A stretch of DNA of 64,000 nucleotides from Dromaius novaehollandiae (taxonomy: Eukaryota; Chordata; Aves; Casuariiformes; Dromaiidae): positions 9,509,448 through 9,573,447 of the forward strand of contig NC_088108.1 in NCBI RefSeq assembly GCF_036370855.1. The letters run 5' to 3'. Shown in pieces: positions 53,301 to 64,000 of the stretch (the first letter of the stretch is position 1; every line of letters begins with the position of its first letter). The position numbers and the translations under genes were made by a program. Under the pieces are notes generated by a model. It was not told the DNA's origin. It saw only the letters and a program-made list of their open reading frames with translations, and did no database searches.

Positions 53301-56300
53301 TCTCGCGGATCTCTCCACCGCAGCCATTTGCATTGTCTCGCTGCCTTTCTTCCAGTCCAAGGAGGCACTGGTTATGGTGCAAGCTGTTATTTGGTAATAT
53401 CGGTCCAGCAGACAGACAGACTCTGGCCCTTGGTCTGCTTTTGTGTGGACAGGATGGACATAGATGTGTCCACACACCAGCCTGGGTTTTCGCTCCCCGC
53501 AGTGCTGCTTCCCCGGTTTCTGTAGCTGATTCATGCCCCCAGGAGACAACCTCCTGTGGCTGCTTCGCATCATCTGCAGAGAGGGAGAGAGAAACCCTGC
53601 TTCACCCCTGCCACCTCTAGGGCCTTTGGGGATTTTCCGCTCTCCCTGTGAGCCACTTCAACCAGTGCGAGAGAAAAAGGGTGTTTCAGACAGAGAAATG
53701 ACCTGTTTTTCTTCAGGATCATATTGACAGGCAGGAGCATGAACGGGCAGGGACCTGCCGAGCCCCTGCCTGCAAGCACACAGCTGACCAGGGGCTGCAG
53801 CAAGGGCAGGAAGGTAATGTCAGCTCTCGGTAACCACGTCTCGCTGAGGGAGTTTTGGGTAAAAATGGTGTGGTTAACTTACAAATCCTGAGATACTTTA
53901 AAAATGCGTTTAGGTCCTTTCTGGCTTGTGTTTATCAAGGGTTTTGGTTTGTCTTCCTGAGGACTAGATCCCTGTGTAGTGAAAGGAACTGAGATTTTGA
54001 AGTGTCCCCATAACTGTGGCACCTGGGTCTCTATAATAAATACGTGCCATGCCAGGAGATCCAAGGTATCTGTCAGTGCTGGCCAGGCTAGTTGTTATTT
54101 TTGTGTTTATATTATTATATTTTACTATTGCTCAAAGCTTTTTTTTTTTTTTTAAACCACCTTTGTGTTTGTGGAGGAGCTGCTCCTAACAGCTGCCAGA
54201 GATCAGCAACTGAAGGCTGCATCACAAGAGTGAAAAACCACTGGGGAAAAACCCACTAAAGCTTTCAAGGGAAAGCTTCCCCTTCTTCAAAGGGAAATGC
54301 TGCTGTTCCCCAAGCTATGTCTTTGTCTGTGCACCTGTTTATGGGACTGCATTGTCTGGATGGCAAAAGCTAAATGAGGACAAAATATTTCTCTCGCCCC
54401 TCAGTGATCCCCTTCTTTTGGTCTCCCTGTTCAGTGTCTCCCTTCTGTTCACTTCAGGCAAACCCCTGATATTTAGCACCTTGCAGACACTGGAAGTGAA
54501 TCACATTTGAATGCCACACTTGCCTTTCCCTCCACAAGCCTGTTAATATCCTTGGCGGTGTTTTGGCAGGGTGATGATCAGCATCATGAGCTCTTCACCT
54601 GTGGAGAAGTGGTCTGTAGTGTTTTGGCAGAGGCTGAGCTGCAGCACAGGAGCAAGGAGAGGTCACATTGGCGTTCGTGTGTGATTCCTCCAGCTGAATG
54701 CTGGCGCTTACGCAGAGGGGGTTTTAAAGCAGGGTAGTGGGAGTAGAGGCTTCTCATTTTGCATGTCTGGGTTGAAGGTTGAGTACTGTTGGTTTATTTT
54801 CTGAATGCTTTAGCCCTAATTTTAAAAACTGGCAGGATAGGGCTAGCAAAGGAGGATCAGGTGTGTCTGACTTTACTCCTTGAGCTGAAGATGGAGAGGT
54901 CTGTTCTTGCAGCCCCTCCAAGCGGGGGGCCCCTGTGGGCTGTCCCTGCAGCAGCCCTTCAGGGCCTGACTCTGGTTAAGTGGCACAGAGGAGCCTAGCC
55001 AGGCTGCAGTGAGAGTGTAGGCTGGCTCATGTTTTTGTGCATATACCTGCATAAAAGCATTCTTTCCTGAATGCCCAGTCCCACCACAGAGGTTCCCATG
55101 CAACAAGGTCCTGTGTTCTTACAGCATTATAGTTGACCTATAGGTGAGGAAGGGTGGTGAATGCATTCAGGCACAAGAGACAACTTATTTTAGTTCACTT
55201 GTCATGGGAATAAAACCTGAGAGCCAACCCTATAAGTCCATGTTTGGCTGTTGAGGCAAACCCCTCCTATAGTATGACGGCTGTGCACCCAGCCAGTCAG
55301 CCAGCAGAAGCTACTGCCCTCAATCCATCGCCGTGCTACAGCTCAGCCCTTACATTCACCGAGGTCTTGTGGCCATTGCTGGCTTCAGCAGAAGCTAATG
55401 TGGCTCATGGGCTGAAATGGTGAGCAGCTCTCGCGGCAGCTCTCTGGGGTGGAGGGAGAAGAAAATGCCTCCTTTCTTTCCAGGGAAGAGTTAAGGACAG
55501 CGGCAGCCAGGAGAGGAGGTGTACCTACAGCGTAAGGTTAGCACCTGGGAATCATGGATAAACTTACATTACAGTATCAGTTCCCCAGAGATCCGGTCTG
55601 GTAAGATGCTGCTACTGCTGCTGCAGTGCCTCTACGTCCGCTTAAGGACAGACTTTCCTTTGAGACACACATCCCACTGATTTCAATGAGACGAGTCTGT
55701 GCAGCCTGGGCAAACATTTGGGCCATCGATTGCTTGAGGGCTTATTGACTGTGGTTTATAAATCCTTGTGGAAAGGGCATGAAACACTTGGTTGTGGAGA
55801 GGCAGATGATACTTTGCTTTGTTTTCCTTTCTCAGCTGGTTGCATCGATCGTCTTCATCAGCTTTGGCGTCATTGCTGCGTTCTGCTGTGCCATAGTAGA
55901 CGGAGTCTTTGCTGCCAGGCACATAGTAAGTGCTCCCGGGAGAACAGGGGTCCTGCAATACTTTTACTCGAGGAAGACAAGCGTTGTGCCTACGTTCAGC
56001 ATCAGACCACATTTCGCTTTATGAATATATCAAGTGCTGAATGCTGCTATAAGTCCAAAAGTTTAGAGCGATGTATCAGCTTTACAGAAATATTTTGAAA
56101 TGAGCAATAAGCATTAAGATCTTAACACTTTGCTTTAGTGTTTTTGTATATGCTTAGTATGTTAGTAACGTATAATGTGAATTATGAGTATTGCAAAGTG
56201 ACAGTGTACAAGCCGTAACATTCATCTTATTTTTGGTAGAAGCCGTTCTTAATACTAATTGAACCACTGTATGTTGTAGTAAAATGAAGCAATTTGATAT

Positions 56301-59300
56301 GAAGGTCACTGAAGTGTTACACTGTAGACAGGAAACACTTTCAGTCAGTTCTGAGTTTCCATTCAATGACTTTAAAAAAAAAAAAAAAAAAAAAAGAAGA
56401 GCTAGTGCTGTGATGACCAATCACAAGTACAGTGGGACATGCAAAAACCTCAAAGTATTACTATAAAAATGAAAAAACGTAATTCCATTTCAAGTTTTAA
56501 ATTGAAATGTATAACTGCAAACAGATATTTTTTTCTCCACATCTCTGCTGTTTGGTTTCCATTGGTTTTGGAATTTTTGGTGAAATGGTATTAAAAATAG
56601 TTTGGAGGTTTATTTGTAGTCAGAATGGAAAGGAATTTTGGAAGGTCAGAATTACCCACAAAATGCAAATTCCATGTGTCAGCTGGCTCTTTATTCTTCC
56701 TTGTAAAACAGACTCCTCTTTCTTGCCTCTGAGCGTCCAAACGGTAAAGATGACTTGACGGCAGGATTTGCTGACAGAGCAAAGGGTAGCTCAGCTCAGC
56801 TGCGTGATAGGTCACCATCTGTCTGGATGTGATGGGCAGGACTTGGCGATCTCTGACCCCCATTTCAAGGACATGTGAAGCATTAGCTTTGATGAAAATG
56901 TGATGCTCTTTTTGACTCCTGGCTGATCCTGGCCACAGGAGTATGAGCCCCGCAGACTTAGTCTGTGATTTTGGATGCTGACCTCGTGGGCTGGGTAACG
57001 GCATGAACTGGCACTTCCTCCCTGCCAGCCGCGGGGATGTTTGTGTGTCTGTGGCAGCGAGAGCTGTGCGGTTGGAATGACGAGGGCTCTGGTTTCTGCT
57101 TCTTGATTAATGAACAGAATTTGGCCTCACTTCACCTCCTAACCGTCCAAGAATGTCATCATCTCACTTGAGATGTGCTCCTGCCACCCCAGCACATAGT
57201 GTTCCCTTTTGCCTGCTGCTGCCGTGGCTTGCCACCGTAAGCTTTGGCTCAGACACCCACAGAGCAAGTCTGACTGCTCGCAGGAAGGGCCTTGAGCGAG
57301 GGTTTGTTTCCATAGCGCGGTAACCAGGGTGCACAGGAGGAGGGCAGCTACGACCGTCCTTGCTGACCCTGGTACAAATTTAGTGTTGCTTTCTCTGAGG
57401 TTTTGGCCTGGGGTACAGGCTGCCCCAAGTGAGACTTTAATGCACGTTGTTTGCAGGCTGAGCTATTGATCCCCCAGAGCTTTCCCATAGTTCCCTGAAG
57501 AGCCCAGAAAGACAATTTTAGCAACAATTTAATGGCAGGTTGTTATGAGTCAGCGTGAAGAACCCCCAGGAACATGTCAGGCAGCCCTGGGATGTGCCGG
57601 GGAAATGAGGAAAAAATAATTCAGTTCAGGGTGGCTGCCGTCACCCAAAGGAGGCCAGCTCAAGAGCCTGTTCCTCCCACGTTAACTTCAATAAGCACAT
57701 GCCTCAAAAGACCAGAGTTAAAAATTATCTGGGGCTGGGGGGGGAGGCTGCCAGGTTACTGAAGAGCCACTGCATTCAGGTCCTGATGTGAGAGCATTGC
57801 CGTTTCTGGTTTTGATTATAATGCAACACTAAGTCTAGTATTTTTTCTTCGGCAGGATCTGAGGCCACTGTATGCAGGACGATGTCAGTATTATTCCAAG
57901 AGTACAACTCCACCAGAGGTGAGAGCTGGCTTTACTACACTGTCTCCTTGAAGGGCCTGGCTTCGTGTTGCAGGTGGAGAAACCAGCTGCCGGGCTGTCG
58001 CTCTTGTTCCCCAAAGCTCTGCGCATCGAGGAGATGGTGGGAGGCAGGGCCTGCGAGTGAGTGAGGTGCTGGGAAAGTCAGTGTGGGTATTGCTGCGTAT
58101 TTGGCACAGCCATGCTAATGAAGGAGCTGGTAGAGAGGAGGTGATGGGAGAGAGAAAAATGCACCAGTTTCTATGGATCTTCAGCAATCCATGCATTACA
58201 GGAGCAGCAGGATGGTGGATTGAGAGTCCAGACAACAGTAATTTCTGTGTATATAAAGAGCATGCATCTTCCTTTGTGCCTCTGCTGTTTAATGGCTTTT
58301 ATTATCTGGGGAAGAGTTTTAGTTCAGCAAGGTCTTGTCTGTTTGTAAAAGTTGCACAACCCCCTTCCTATGCAGGCACGTGCTTATCTATGACTTCCCC
58401 ATGGAAGGGTGGTCTGTTTTAGTTTAGTGCATCTTTATTCCTGTGTAACTGTATACTTCATAGGAGCTGTACTGCTAGATAAGGAGAGAAAAATGTGCCT
58501 GGGGCTAATCTTGATACCAGTGCAAAATCTACATATCGAGCAGGCCAAATAGCATTAGAAACTGTGTGGTGGTTGTATCCTCATGTGTATCCTCTCTGTA
58601 TTTCTTCTGAATTCACACAGGCAATCTGTCACCCACAACGCCGTGCACCCTGCACACCCAAAATAAAAACCAACACTTGCTTCTGCTGTGACCTGTACAA
58701 CTGTGGAAAGTGAGTAAGCTAAACATACCATTCCTGGCCACGGGAAGAGCAAGCACTGGTCATACTGGTTTGCAGGTGTTCGAAGGGACAGGATAAGGCC
58801 TAAACAAAGTATTTATTAATGACAGCTGTTGCAGAAAGAGGAATTACATTATGGTTGCTTGCTGCAAGACTCCCAGTCAAAGAGTGAGCAAGTAAGAATA
58901 AAGGGGTCTGTGAAATACACTGAAGTCACCCCAACTACACGTGAGCATGCTACAGGCCAGCCCAGCTGGAAAAGCGAAGAGGGCAGGAGTTCCTGGTACT
59001 GCCATTCTTGTTGTTTTCCCCAGCTTTTCCCCTACTGAGTGCCCCTTGTTCTGACACCTTCCTTCTCTGTTGGCACCACTATTTGATTGGGTTTTATTTT
59101 GTTTCAGAAGATTGAAGGTATAAAAACTGGAATACTCTTCTTCCTCATCTTTATCACTGTTTTGTCCCCCACCCCTGGTAGCAGGGAGGAAAGTTCCCAG
59201 GCTAGGGCTACCTGCATGTTCACAATCAGTTTCCTTTCTGCCCAGTGAACGTCTGTCTTTCGTGGTCACAAAAGGTTGAAAAGTGCATGGGCACTTTGCA

Positions 59301-62300
59301 GAGATGTCAGGAGGGTAGTTACCAGCAGAACACCACAGCATGGTGATCACACTATCGTTAAATCTGGCTAATGTGCCTAAGCTAACTTAATTTACAGCAT
59401 GCACTGCAGCGTGTCATTTGGAGCGCCTAATGTGTGTCAGTAGCCAATTAGCAAACTGATTTTCTTAGTGCTGCTTCTTGCCTAGGGCTGTTTAAACCTT
59501 AATATCTCTGCTAGTAGTTAGTTGGGCTGGCCCCCACTTACGATGCTGACTGTGGTGGAGGCTAGATCAAAGAATGCTGCTGGGGCAGGGTGATTTGGTG
59601 TGTTGGGAAGGGTAATCCCTGATCTCTGGCCTGTAGGACTTTATTTCTGTGCTAACCACTACGGAGAGGTGAAGCTCATACCTTCCTTGGACAGTTTACA
59701 GAACACATTCCTCTTTACTACGTGAAGGGAATAAGGCACAGAGAAGTTAGAGGAGTAGAAATACTTGTAACTGTTCCATATCATTCCTCTTTTTTTAATC
59801 AGGTTGGTTCAGGGTCCTGCCTCTCACTTTCCACCCAGTTGTTACAATCTTCATCTTACCTGGTGCTACACAAATGACACAAAAAAAGAGGAAAAGAAGA
59901 AACTGACATTTAGTAATGAGGGAAGGAGAATGGCTTTTGTGAAAGGGTGCAGGTTCCTGCAGGCCTTACAGGGAGTCTGCTGGGGAGCTGAGCCTGGATC
60001 TTTTCGTTTCCAGGCTCCTGCTTCTTGACCTTAAATATGAGGCAGTTCTTCTCAGTTTTCTCAAAGGCCTTGTGTGGTTTGATCCTCACCCCATATGTGA
60101 ACTGGGAGATAAGTCATTCATAAGCCCTTAGAATTGTTTGTTCCTGAGATGTATGTTTTCTTAAGGGGTATTTGCTGCAGTCCACTACCTCTGATATTTT
60201 ACACCAAAAGCCAGTCTGTTGCCCCAAGTGGCAATCAGAGAGAAGTCATTACTGAAGAATCCAGCGTGTAAGACTCTGACCCACATATTGGCAAGAGCTA
60301 CTCTCCCTATTCCAAAATAATGATTCATTCCTAAATATGATTCAACTGAGTTTTCTCTGTCTCTTTTCTACATATGGAAAAGTTTAAAAATGTTAGCAGA
60401 AGGACCTCTGCCAGGGTCCCAAGGGTCCTGCCAGCCCATGCCATTATAGAGTTGCAAAGGGTGGGTACCTGGAGCACGGAGGGCCGAGAAGGCCGTATTT
60501 CATGGCCATGCCCTGCTGTGCCAGGACGCCAGCTGTGCTGTCCTCTACTTTTGTCCCACCCAGCTGCTGTCGTCACTGCAAGAAGCTGCTGGTGTTGTGC
60601 ACCTCAGGGACAGCTGCCATTCCTCAGGACGTGGCCTGATTTCCCTGGTTAATTCCAGGACTGGTTTCTAAAACACTTGGGAAGCCTCCAGGATGAAGGT
60701 CTGGCTCTAAGGAGATTTCAGATGATAGAAATAAGAGGCAGATTCAGACTCAAGGGCATTTTGGCATTTGGAGGGCTTGCAGGACTTGTTTGTTTCACAG
60801 ATCAAGCTCTTCTACCACTGTCGTGCAGGGAGATCTCAGATGCCTCAAGGATGGAATCTAGCAGGCTTTAATCCCTTTCCCTCAGAAATTAGGCCCAGGC
60901 TATCACTAAATTGCAGAATGCATTTTACTCTGGTGGAATTGCTTAAATTTTACTGCGTGGTACATATTTTTACTGTTGCTGTTTCCTAATCCAGCAGAGT
61001 AGAGATCTCTGGAGGCTACTATGAATATATTGATGTCAGCAGCTGCCAGGACATCATCCACCTTTACCACTTGCTTTGGTCCGCAACAATTTTGAACATA
61101 GTGGGGCTATTCCTAGGGATCATTACAGCAGCAATACTTGGAGGCTTTAAAGACATGGTAAGATGGTACCAGTTTCTCTGTAAATTAAAGGAAACAAATG
61201 GAGCAAATTGTTTTGGGTTTTTTTTTAAAGGAATCATGCAAACAGCTATTGTATTTCAAAGTGAATCATTTATGCATCACTGCAATCAGGCCAGGAAGAA
61301 GGCTATGAAATAACTGTTAGGAGAAAGTGAAAATGATTCAGTTTTCTGATCTGGTGTCACCTCCTGAACACAGTTAGAAAAGATGAACAGAAATGGGAAA
61401 TTGCATTTTCAAAAGGAACCTTCTCAGAGGTATTGGCAATGTCAGGAGTAAAAATGAGCTGTTTTTTAAAAATTGATTTTCCTTTTCATGGCACTGACCT
61501 CCTGAAAAAAAATGACTGGCACTGGTGGGTGCTTATGAGTTGATGATTTTATAGCAGTGGTAGAGTTCTGAGTTTTACAGTATACTTCAGCAGCCCTGTT
61601 TGGCTGAAACTCTCCATCTAGTTTCCTCAAAACTTATGCAAAATTTGAGAAATTGAACTGGGGCTGAAACCAGATAAGCGATTTCAAGATTCAGATGATG
61701 AAAGAAATGCTGTTCTGACAATGCAAATTTTGAAATACTCTTGCTCTGCCAGACTGTCTGTTACCTTCCATACATTTTTGTTCAGCAGAGGACAAATCAA
61801 GCAGGAAACCGAGCATTTAATAGGTAAATTTGGGGTTTTCAGTCAGTCCCTTGTGACTCATTTGGAATAGTAAGAAATAAGACGCCCAGAAAAGGGCATT
61901 CATTGTCCTGACAATATCTTTTTCTTAGAAATAAATCTTGGGCGCTTTGGCAAATGTGCCTTATTTCAGAATTATGAACTTTCCTACACTTTTTTCAAAC
62001 CTACCAAAATCTTCCCAAACAAAACGTGAGGCACATTCCCAGCTGTGCATTGCGGTCCTTGAGATTTGGTCCACACCAGACAGCCTGTGAAACTGCAAAA
62101 AGATGTACAGAAATGTCTGTGTACAAGAGGAGTTGAAATATGCTGATCTCAAAATTCAGTAAATAACAGAGTAATCAAAATTAATGGTTTCTTTCTGCTA
62201 TTTCTGAAAATTCACTCTAAACAGTCATTTTGTTTCAGTACTGGCATGCACTGGGCTATTGCCAGGCTTGTTCTGGAGAATCTAAAAGGGAACAATGGAT

Positions 62301-64000
62301 GGCCAAAGAATGAAATGACCTCAAGATTTGCCTGCTGCCTAAGAGGAAACTGGATTGCCAGTTGTTAATTCAGCAGAATTGGGCCCTAAAGACACACACT
62401 GCTCCTTTAAATCATCTCTGCTTTCATTCAGCTGTCAGTTTTCTGTGACTCCGATGAGGTCCCGGTTAGCAGGCTGAGATTCTCTTTTTGTTTTTTGACA
62501 GACTCCCTCCCTCCCTACGCTGAACTGTACGGTTGAAAATGCGCATCCTTCAGTATCTTATTATTCAAGGCCACAGGTGACATCTTACAACACTTACTAC
62601 CACAGCACTCCTCATCTGCCTCCCTATTCTGCGTATGACTTTCAGGTATGGAACAATACAGGATATTTTCTTATTTAGCTGCAGGGTTAAACGTAGCCTG
62701 GTCTGCAAATCCCGGAGGGCTAACTTCCTGTGTCATTTACATAGCTTAATTCTTCTGTTCATGCAGAGAGTACCAAATCTTTCCTATTAACCACTGATCC
62801 GTGGCTGCGTTCCCTCCTATTAAGACAGTGTTTTCCTGAGAGCTCCTTTCTAAGAGAAGGCAACAGAACATGCCACCTGCCTCCCTTGTCATTCATTGGT
62901 AGAGGCCACATTAAAAATAGGCAGTGCCTGTGACAACCACGATGCTCTGAGGGTAGAGACAAAGCAAGATGTTCAGGTACTAGTTTTTATGAGACCAACT
63001 GCTATGCCTGAGAGGCAGATGAGCCTTTGGAAGTAGGCTTTTTGAGTTTCTGAAGACATGTATGTGATTGAAAAGTTATTCTGTTTTTTTCACACACTTC
63101 AGCTGGTCTAAGAAAAGATCCAGTAGCTCTCTGCAAACCTAACCTCAACTGTAATGCACCCCTTTCTCGTCTTATGTTATGGAATTATGCAGTTATGGAG
63201 CACTGCAGTTAGAAAGTGTTGTTATTTGTACTTTGCTGTCAACTTCTGAGTTTTTGCTTTTTGAACCGGATGGGGAGTTCCTACCTCAGCTCTTCTGTCA
63301 GGTGGATGTTACCATGGTGGTGACAGTGATTTAACACATCATACATTTTCTTTGCAACCATTGCGGCTGGAGGCTTTTTTAATTAACAAGTGCTTAATTA
63401 ACAAGTGTTCTTGGACATCAGCTAAGAGATGTGGTCTCTAATAGCCACAGAGCTGTGCACCAATAACCTCCTTCCTCAGAGCCGTGCCCTAACGGTAACT
63501 TAGATCTAAACCTTTCTGTCTTTACTGGTAGTGCCACAGGCCAACACTGTTGTCAGGGCCTCCTGGAAACGTTTGAACATTTCCAACATCAGAATTTCTA
63601 GGACTTGTTTATACAGGTTTGTGACCTATCTTTGATATTAGTGCAGCCTGGGACTGTCATCTGTGTTGTATAACTTTCTACAGTTATAAAGATGCCAACC
63701 ATAGCATATACCAAAACAAGCTCTACTGCTAAGCTCTCTTGTCGGACGCTCAGCTGATAATAAGCACTGTTTAACTCTGGGTTTGTCTGTACTGCAGCCA
63801 AACCAGCAGAGAGCTCAGCATGGGCGGGTTTGCCCTGCTTTTCAGCTAAAAGGACTACTAGAGCTCTCCTGGTGCTTATATCTCAGCTGGCCAGATGAAA
63901 GGTGGTTGAGTCTCTCTGCGTCTCACTACGGTGGTAACACACAGGTTTTGGCTTAGAAGTTGGCGCAAAAGGTGGGTGTAGTGTGAGGTAATCAAAATTT
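38317..64000 (+). CDS. TMEM255A: TMEM255A (FAM70A), four-pass membrane protein, 3' end outside window
   Basis: Member of the TMEM255 family, multi-pass membrane proteins of unknown biochemical role. Coding exons in the window: 38317-38374, 42573-42715, 48025-48087, 55836-55925, 57856-57918, 58621-58709, 60995-61157 and 62502-62645, giving 271 residues. The start [20 protein letters not shown] matches the family. Four hydrophobic segments are readable: about 31-51, 65-83, 90-113 and 196-218. Between the third and fourth lies a Cys-rich loop (C142, C150, C159, C161, C162, C167, C186) with [12 protein letters not shown]. The C-terminal tail is rich in Pro and Tyr. The human 24-residue optional segment between the exon 5 and exon 6 counterparts was not found. 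All junctions are GT-AG and phases close. The last exon is expected past 64000. Confidence 0.95.
38375..42572 (+). other. TMEM255A: TMEM255A intron 1
   Basis: The first 500 bases are CpG island and the rest AT-rich, apart from a small CpG-rich patch at about 41020-41130. No gene or mobile element was recognised. Confidence 0.8.
42573..42715 (+). CDS. TMEM255A: TMEM255A exon 2 (first membrane segment)
   Basis: The acceptor is GTGTGTTTTTAG and the donor GTAAGT; it enters in phase 1 and leaves in phase 0. It encodes residues 20-67: a basic FNRRKRNS stretch, a membrane helix starting [17 protein letters not shown], and sequon NVT (N56) before GGYYPGVI. Confidence 0.97.
42716..48024 (+). other. 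TMEM255A: TMEM255A intron 2
   Basis: About 5.3 kb of non-coding DNA with a T run near 43852-43870. The exon 2 frame stays open for 70 codons into it, to a stop at 42926-42928. No gene or mobile element was recognised. Confidence 0.8.
48025..48087 (+). CDS. TMEM255A: TMEM255A exon 3
   Basis: A 63-base exon in phase 0; the acceptor is TTGTTTTTCAG and the donor GTAAGT. It encodes residues 68-88 ([18 protein letters not shown], then RQM), the second membrane segment and its exit. Confidence 0.96.
48088..55835 (+). other. TMEM255A: TMEM255A intron 3
   Basis: About 7.7 kb. Mostly ordinary, but it holds GC-rich patches near 49030-49210 and 53060-53330, the latter with CpG-island-like density. T runs lie near 50437-50460 and 50930-50946. 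No coding exon was recognised. Confidence 0.75.
53060..53330. promoter_or_regulatory. CpG-island-like patch inside TMEM255A intron 3
   Basis: By eye about two dozen CpG dinucleotides in roughly 260 bases, in contrast with CpG-poor flanks. It ends with a perfect octamer ATTTGCAT (53326-53333) overlapping a CATTGT motif. It could be an internal promoter or enhancer; no transcript can be shown from sequence. Confidence 0.45.
55836..55925 (+). CDS. TMEM255A: TMEM255A exon 4 (third membrane segment)
   Basis: A 90-base exon in phase 0; the acceptor is TTCCTTTCTCAG and the donor GTAAGT. It encodes residues 89-118 with the helix [20 protein letters not shown] and the exit DGVFAARHI, almost identical to mammals. 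Confidence 0.97.
55926..57855 (+). other. TMEM255A: TMEM255A intron 4
   Basis: Non-coding, with an A run of about 21 bases at 56374-56394. No other feature was recognised. Confidence 0.8.
57856..57918 (+). CDS. TMEM255A: TMEM255A exon 5
   Basis: A 63-base exon in phase 0; the acceptor is TTCTTCGGCAG and the donor GTGAGA. It encodes residues 119-139 ([16 protein letters not shown], then TTPPE), matching DLKPLYA.RC.Y of mammals and diverging after it. Confidence 0.92.
57919..58620 (+). other. TMEM255A: TMEM255A intron 5, with an exon-like segment
   Basis: At 57974-58056 there is an acceptor (GTGTTGCAG), an open 83 bases, and a strong donor (GTGAGT). Its peptide does not match the optional exon of human TMEM255A and its length would shift the frame, so it is not annotated as coding. 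Confidence 0.7.
58621..58709 (+). CDS. TMEM255A: TMEM255A exon 6 (Cys-rich loop)
   Basis: The acceptor is AATTCACACAG and the donor GTGAGT; it enters in phase 0 and leaves in phase 2. It encodes residues 140-168 with six cysteines, including [13 protein letters not shown], which is nearly invariant in the family. Confidence 0.95.
58710..60994 (+). other. TMEM255A: TMEM255A intron 6
   Basis: About 2.3 kb of non-coding DNA with no recognised repeat or gene. Confidence 0.8.
60995..61157 (+). CDS. TMEM255A: TMEM255A exon 7 (fourth membrane segment)
   Basis: The acceptor is CTAATCCAG and the donor GTAAGA; it enters in phase 2 and leaves in phase 0. It encodes residues 169-223: [19 protein letters not shown], then the helix [19 protein letters not shown] and LGGFKDM. 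A second CAG follows at once (60995-60997), making a NAGNAG acceptor; the first was chosen because it gives the NRVEI seen in mammals. Confidence 0.96.
61158..62501 (+). other. TMEM255A: TMEM255A intron 7
   Basis: Non-coding, AT-rich, no recognised feature. Confidence 0.8.
62502..62645 (+). CDS. TMEM255A: TMEM255A exon 8 (Tyr/Pro-rich tail)
   Basis: The acceptor is TTTTTTGACAG and the donor GTATGG, with phase 0 at both ends (48 codons). It encodes residues 224-271: [20 protein letters not shown], a Tyr-rich stretch, and [10 protein letters not shown]. It is the last exon in the window. Confidence 0.95.
62646..64000 (+). other. TMEM255A: TMEM255A intron 8 (incomplete)
   Basis: Non-coding to the window edge. 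The expected last exon, which would encode a Ser/Pro-rich tail ending in a Pro-Pro-Tyr motif, is not seen. A 15-base tandem duplication lies at 63379-63407. Confidence 0.75.
63379..63407 (+). repeat. 15-bp tandem duplication
   Basis: TTAATTAACAAGTGC at 63379-63393 is followed directly by a second copy missing only its last base (63394-63407). Confidence 0.92.

Noticed and set aside
53082-53573. Minus-strand frame of 163 codons in TMEM255A intron 3
   Set aside because: It coincides with the CpG-rich patch and shows no domain, motif or splice support.
1-64000. CRISPR arrays, tRNA or rRNA genes, endogenous retroviruses, prokaryote-like defence systems
   Set aside because: No regularly spaced repeats, cloverleaf boxes, ribosomal RNA sequence or retroviral coding frames were recognised by eye; the DNA is ordinary vertebrate genomic sequence.

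Overview
The window is vertebrate nuclear DNA, most likely from a bird (a close reptile relative cannot be excluded). It has small exons in larger introns with GT-AG boundaries, CpG-island promoters and almost no interspersed repeats; the one mobile-element relic I can support is CR1-like. Three protein-coding genes were reconstructed exon by exon: LAMP2 (+), ATP1B4 (-) and TMEM255A (+). From memory, the same three genes lie next to each other in the same relative orientations on human Xq24, with CUL4B beyond LAMP2. No bacterial-type system, CRISPR array, tRNA or rRNA was seen.

Layout. 1-5700: AT-rich flank upstream of LAMP2, no recognisable gene, a decayed CR1 piece near 4850-5060. 5930-6830: CpG island holding the LAMP2 promoter and exon 1. 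6219-23878: LAMP2 coding exons 1-8, then three alternative last exons in the order 9b, 9a, 9c, each with its own stop codon and polyadenylation signals; the furthest candidate signal is at 26225. 26231-28757: interval between two converging genes, with an orphan GC/CpG-rich patch. 28758-35880: ATP1B4 on the minus strand, eight coding exons in GC-rich DNA. 35881-38316: GC-rich interval between the divergent ATP1B4 and TMEM255A start codons. 38317-64000: TMEM255A exons 1-8; the last coding exon lies beyond the window.

The genes are not an operon and have separate functions. LAMP2 is the heavily glycosylated lysosomal membrane protein of lysosome biogenesis, autophagosome maturation and chaperone-mediated autophagy. 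ATP1B4 is the muscle-type X,K-ATPase beta subunit; here it has the short N-terminus of an ordinary pump subunit, without the long glutamate-rich blocks of placental mammals. TMEM255A is a four-pass membrane protein of unknown role.

All splice junctions were placed by reading the sequence, and every exon phase closes. The predicted lengths are 434 (LAMP2-A), 433 (LAMP2-B), 434 (LAMP2-C) and 325 (ATP1B4) residues; TMEM255A is partial at 271 residues. The least certain coding call is ATP1B4 exon 1.
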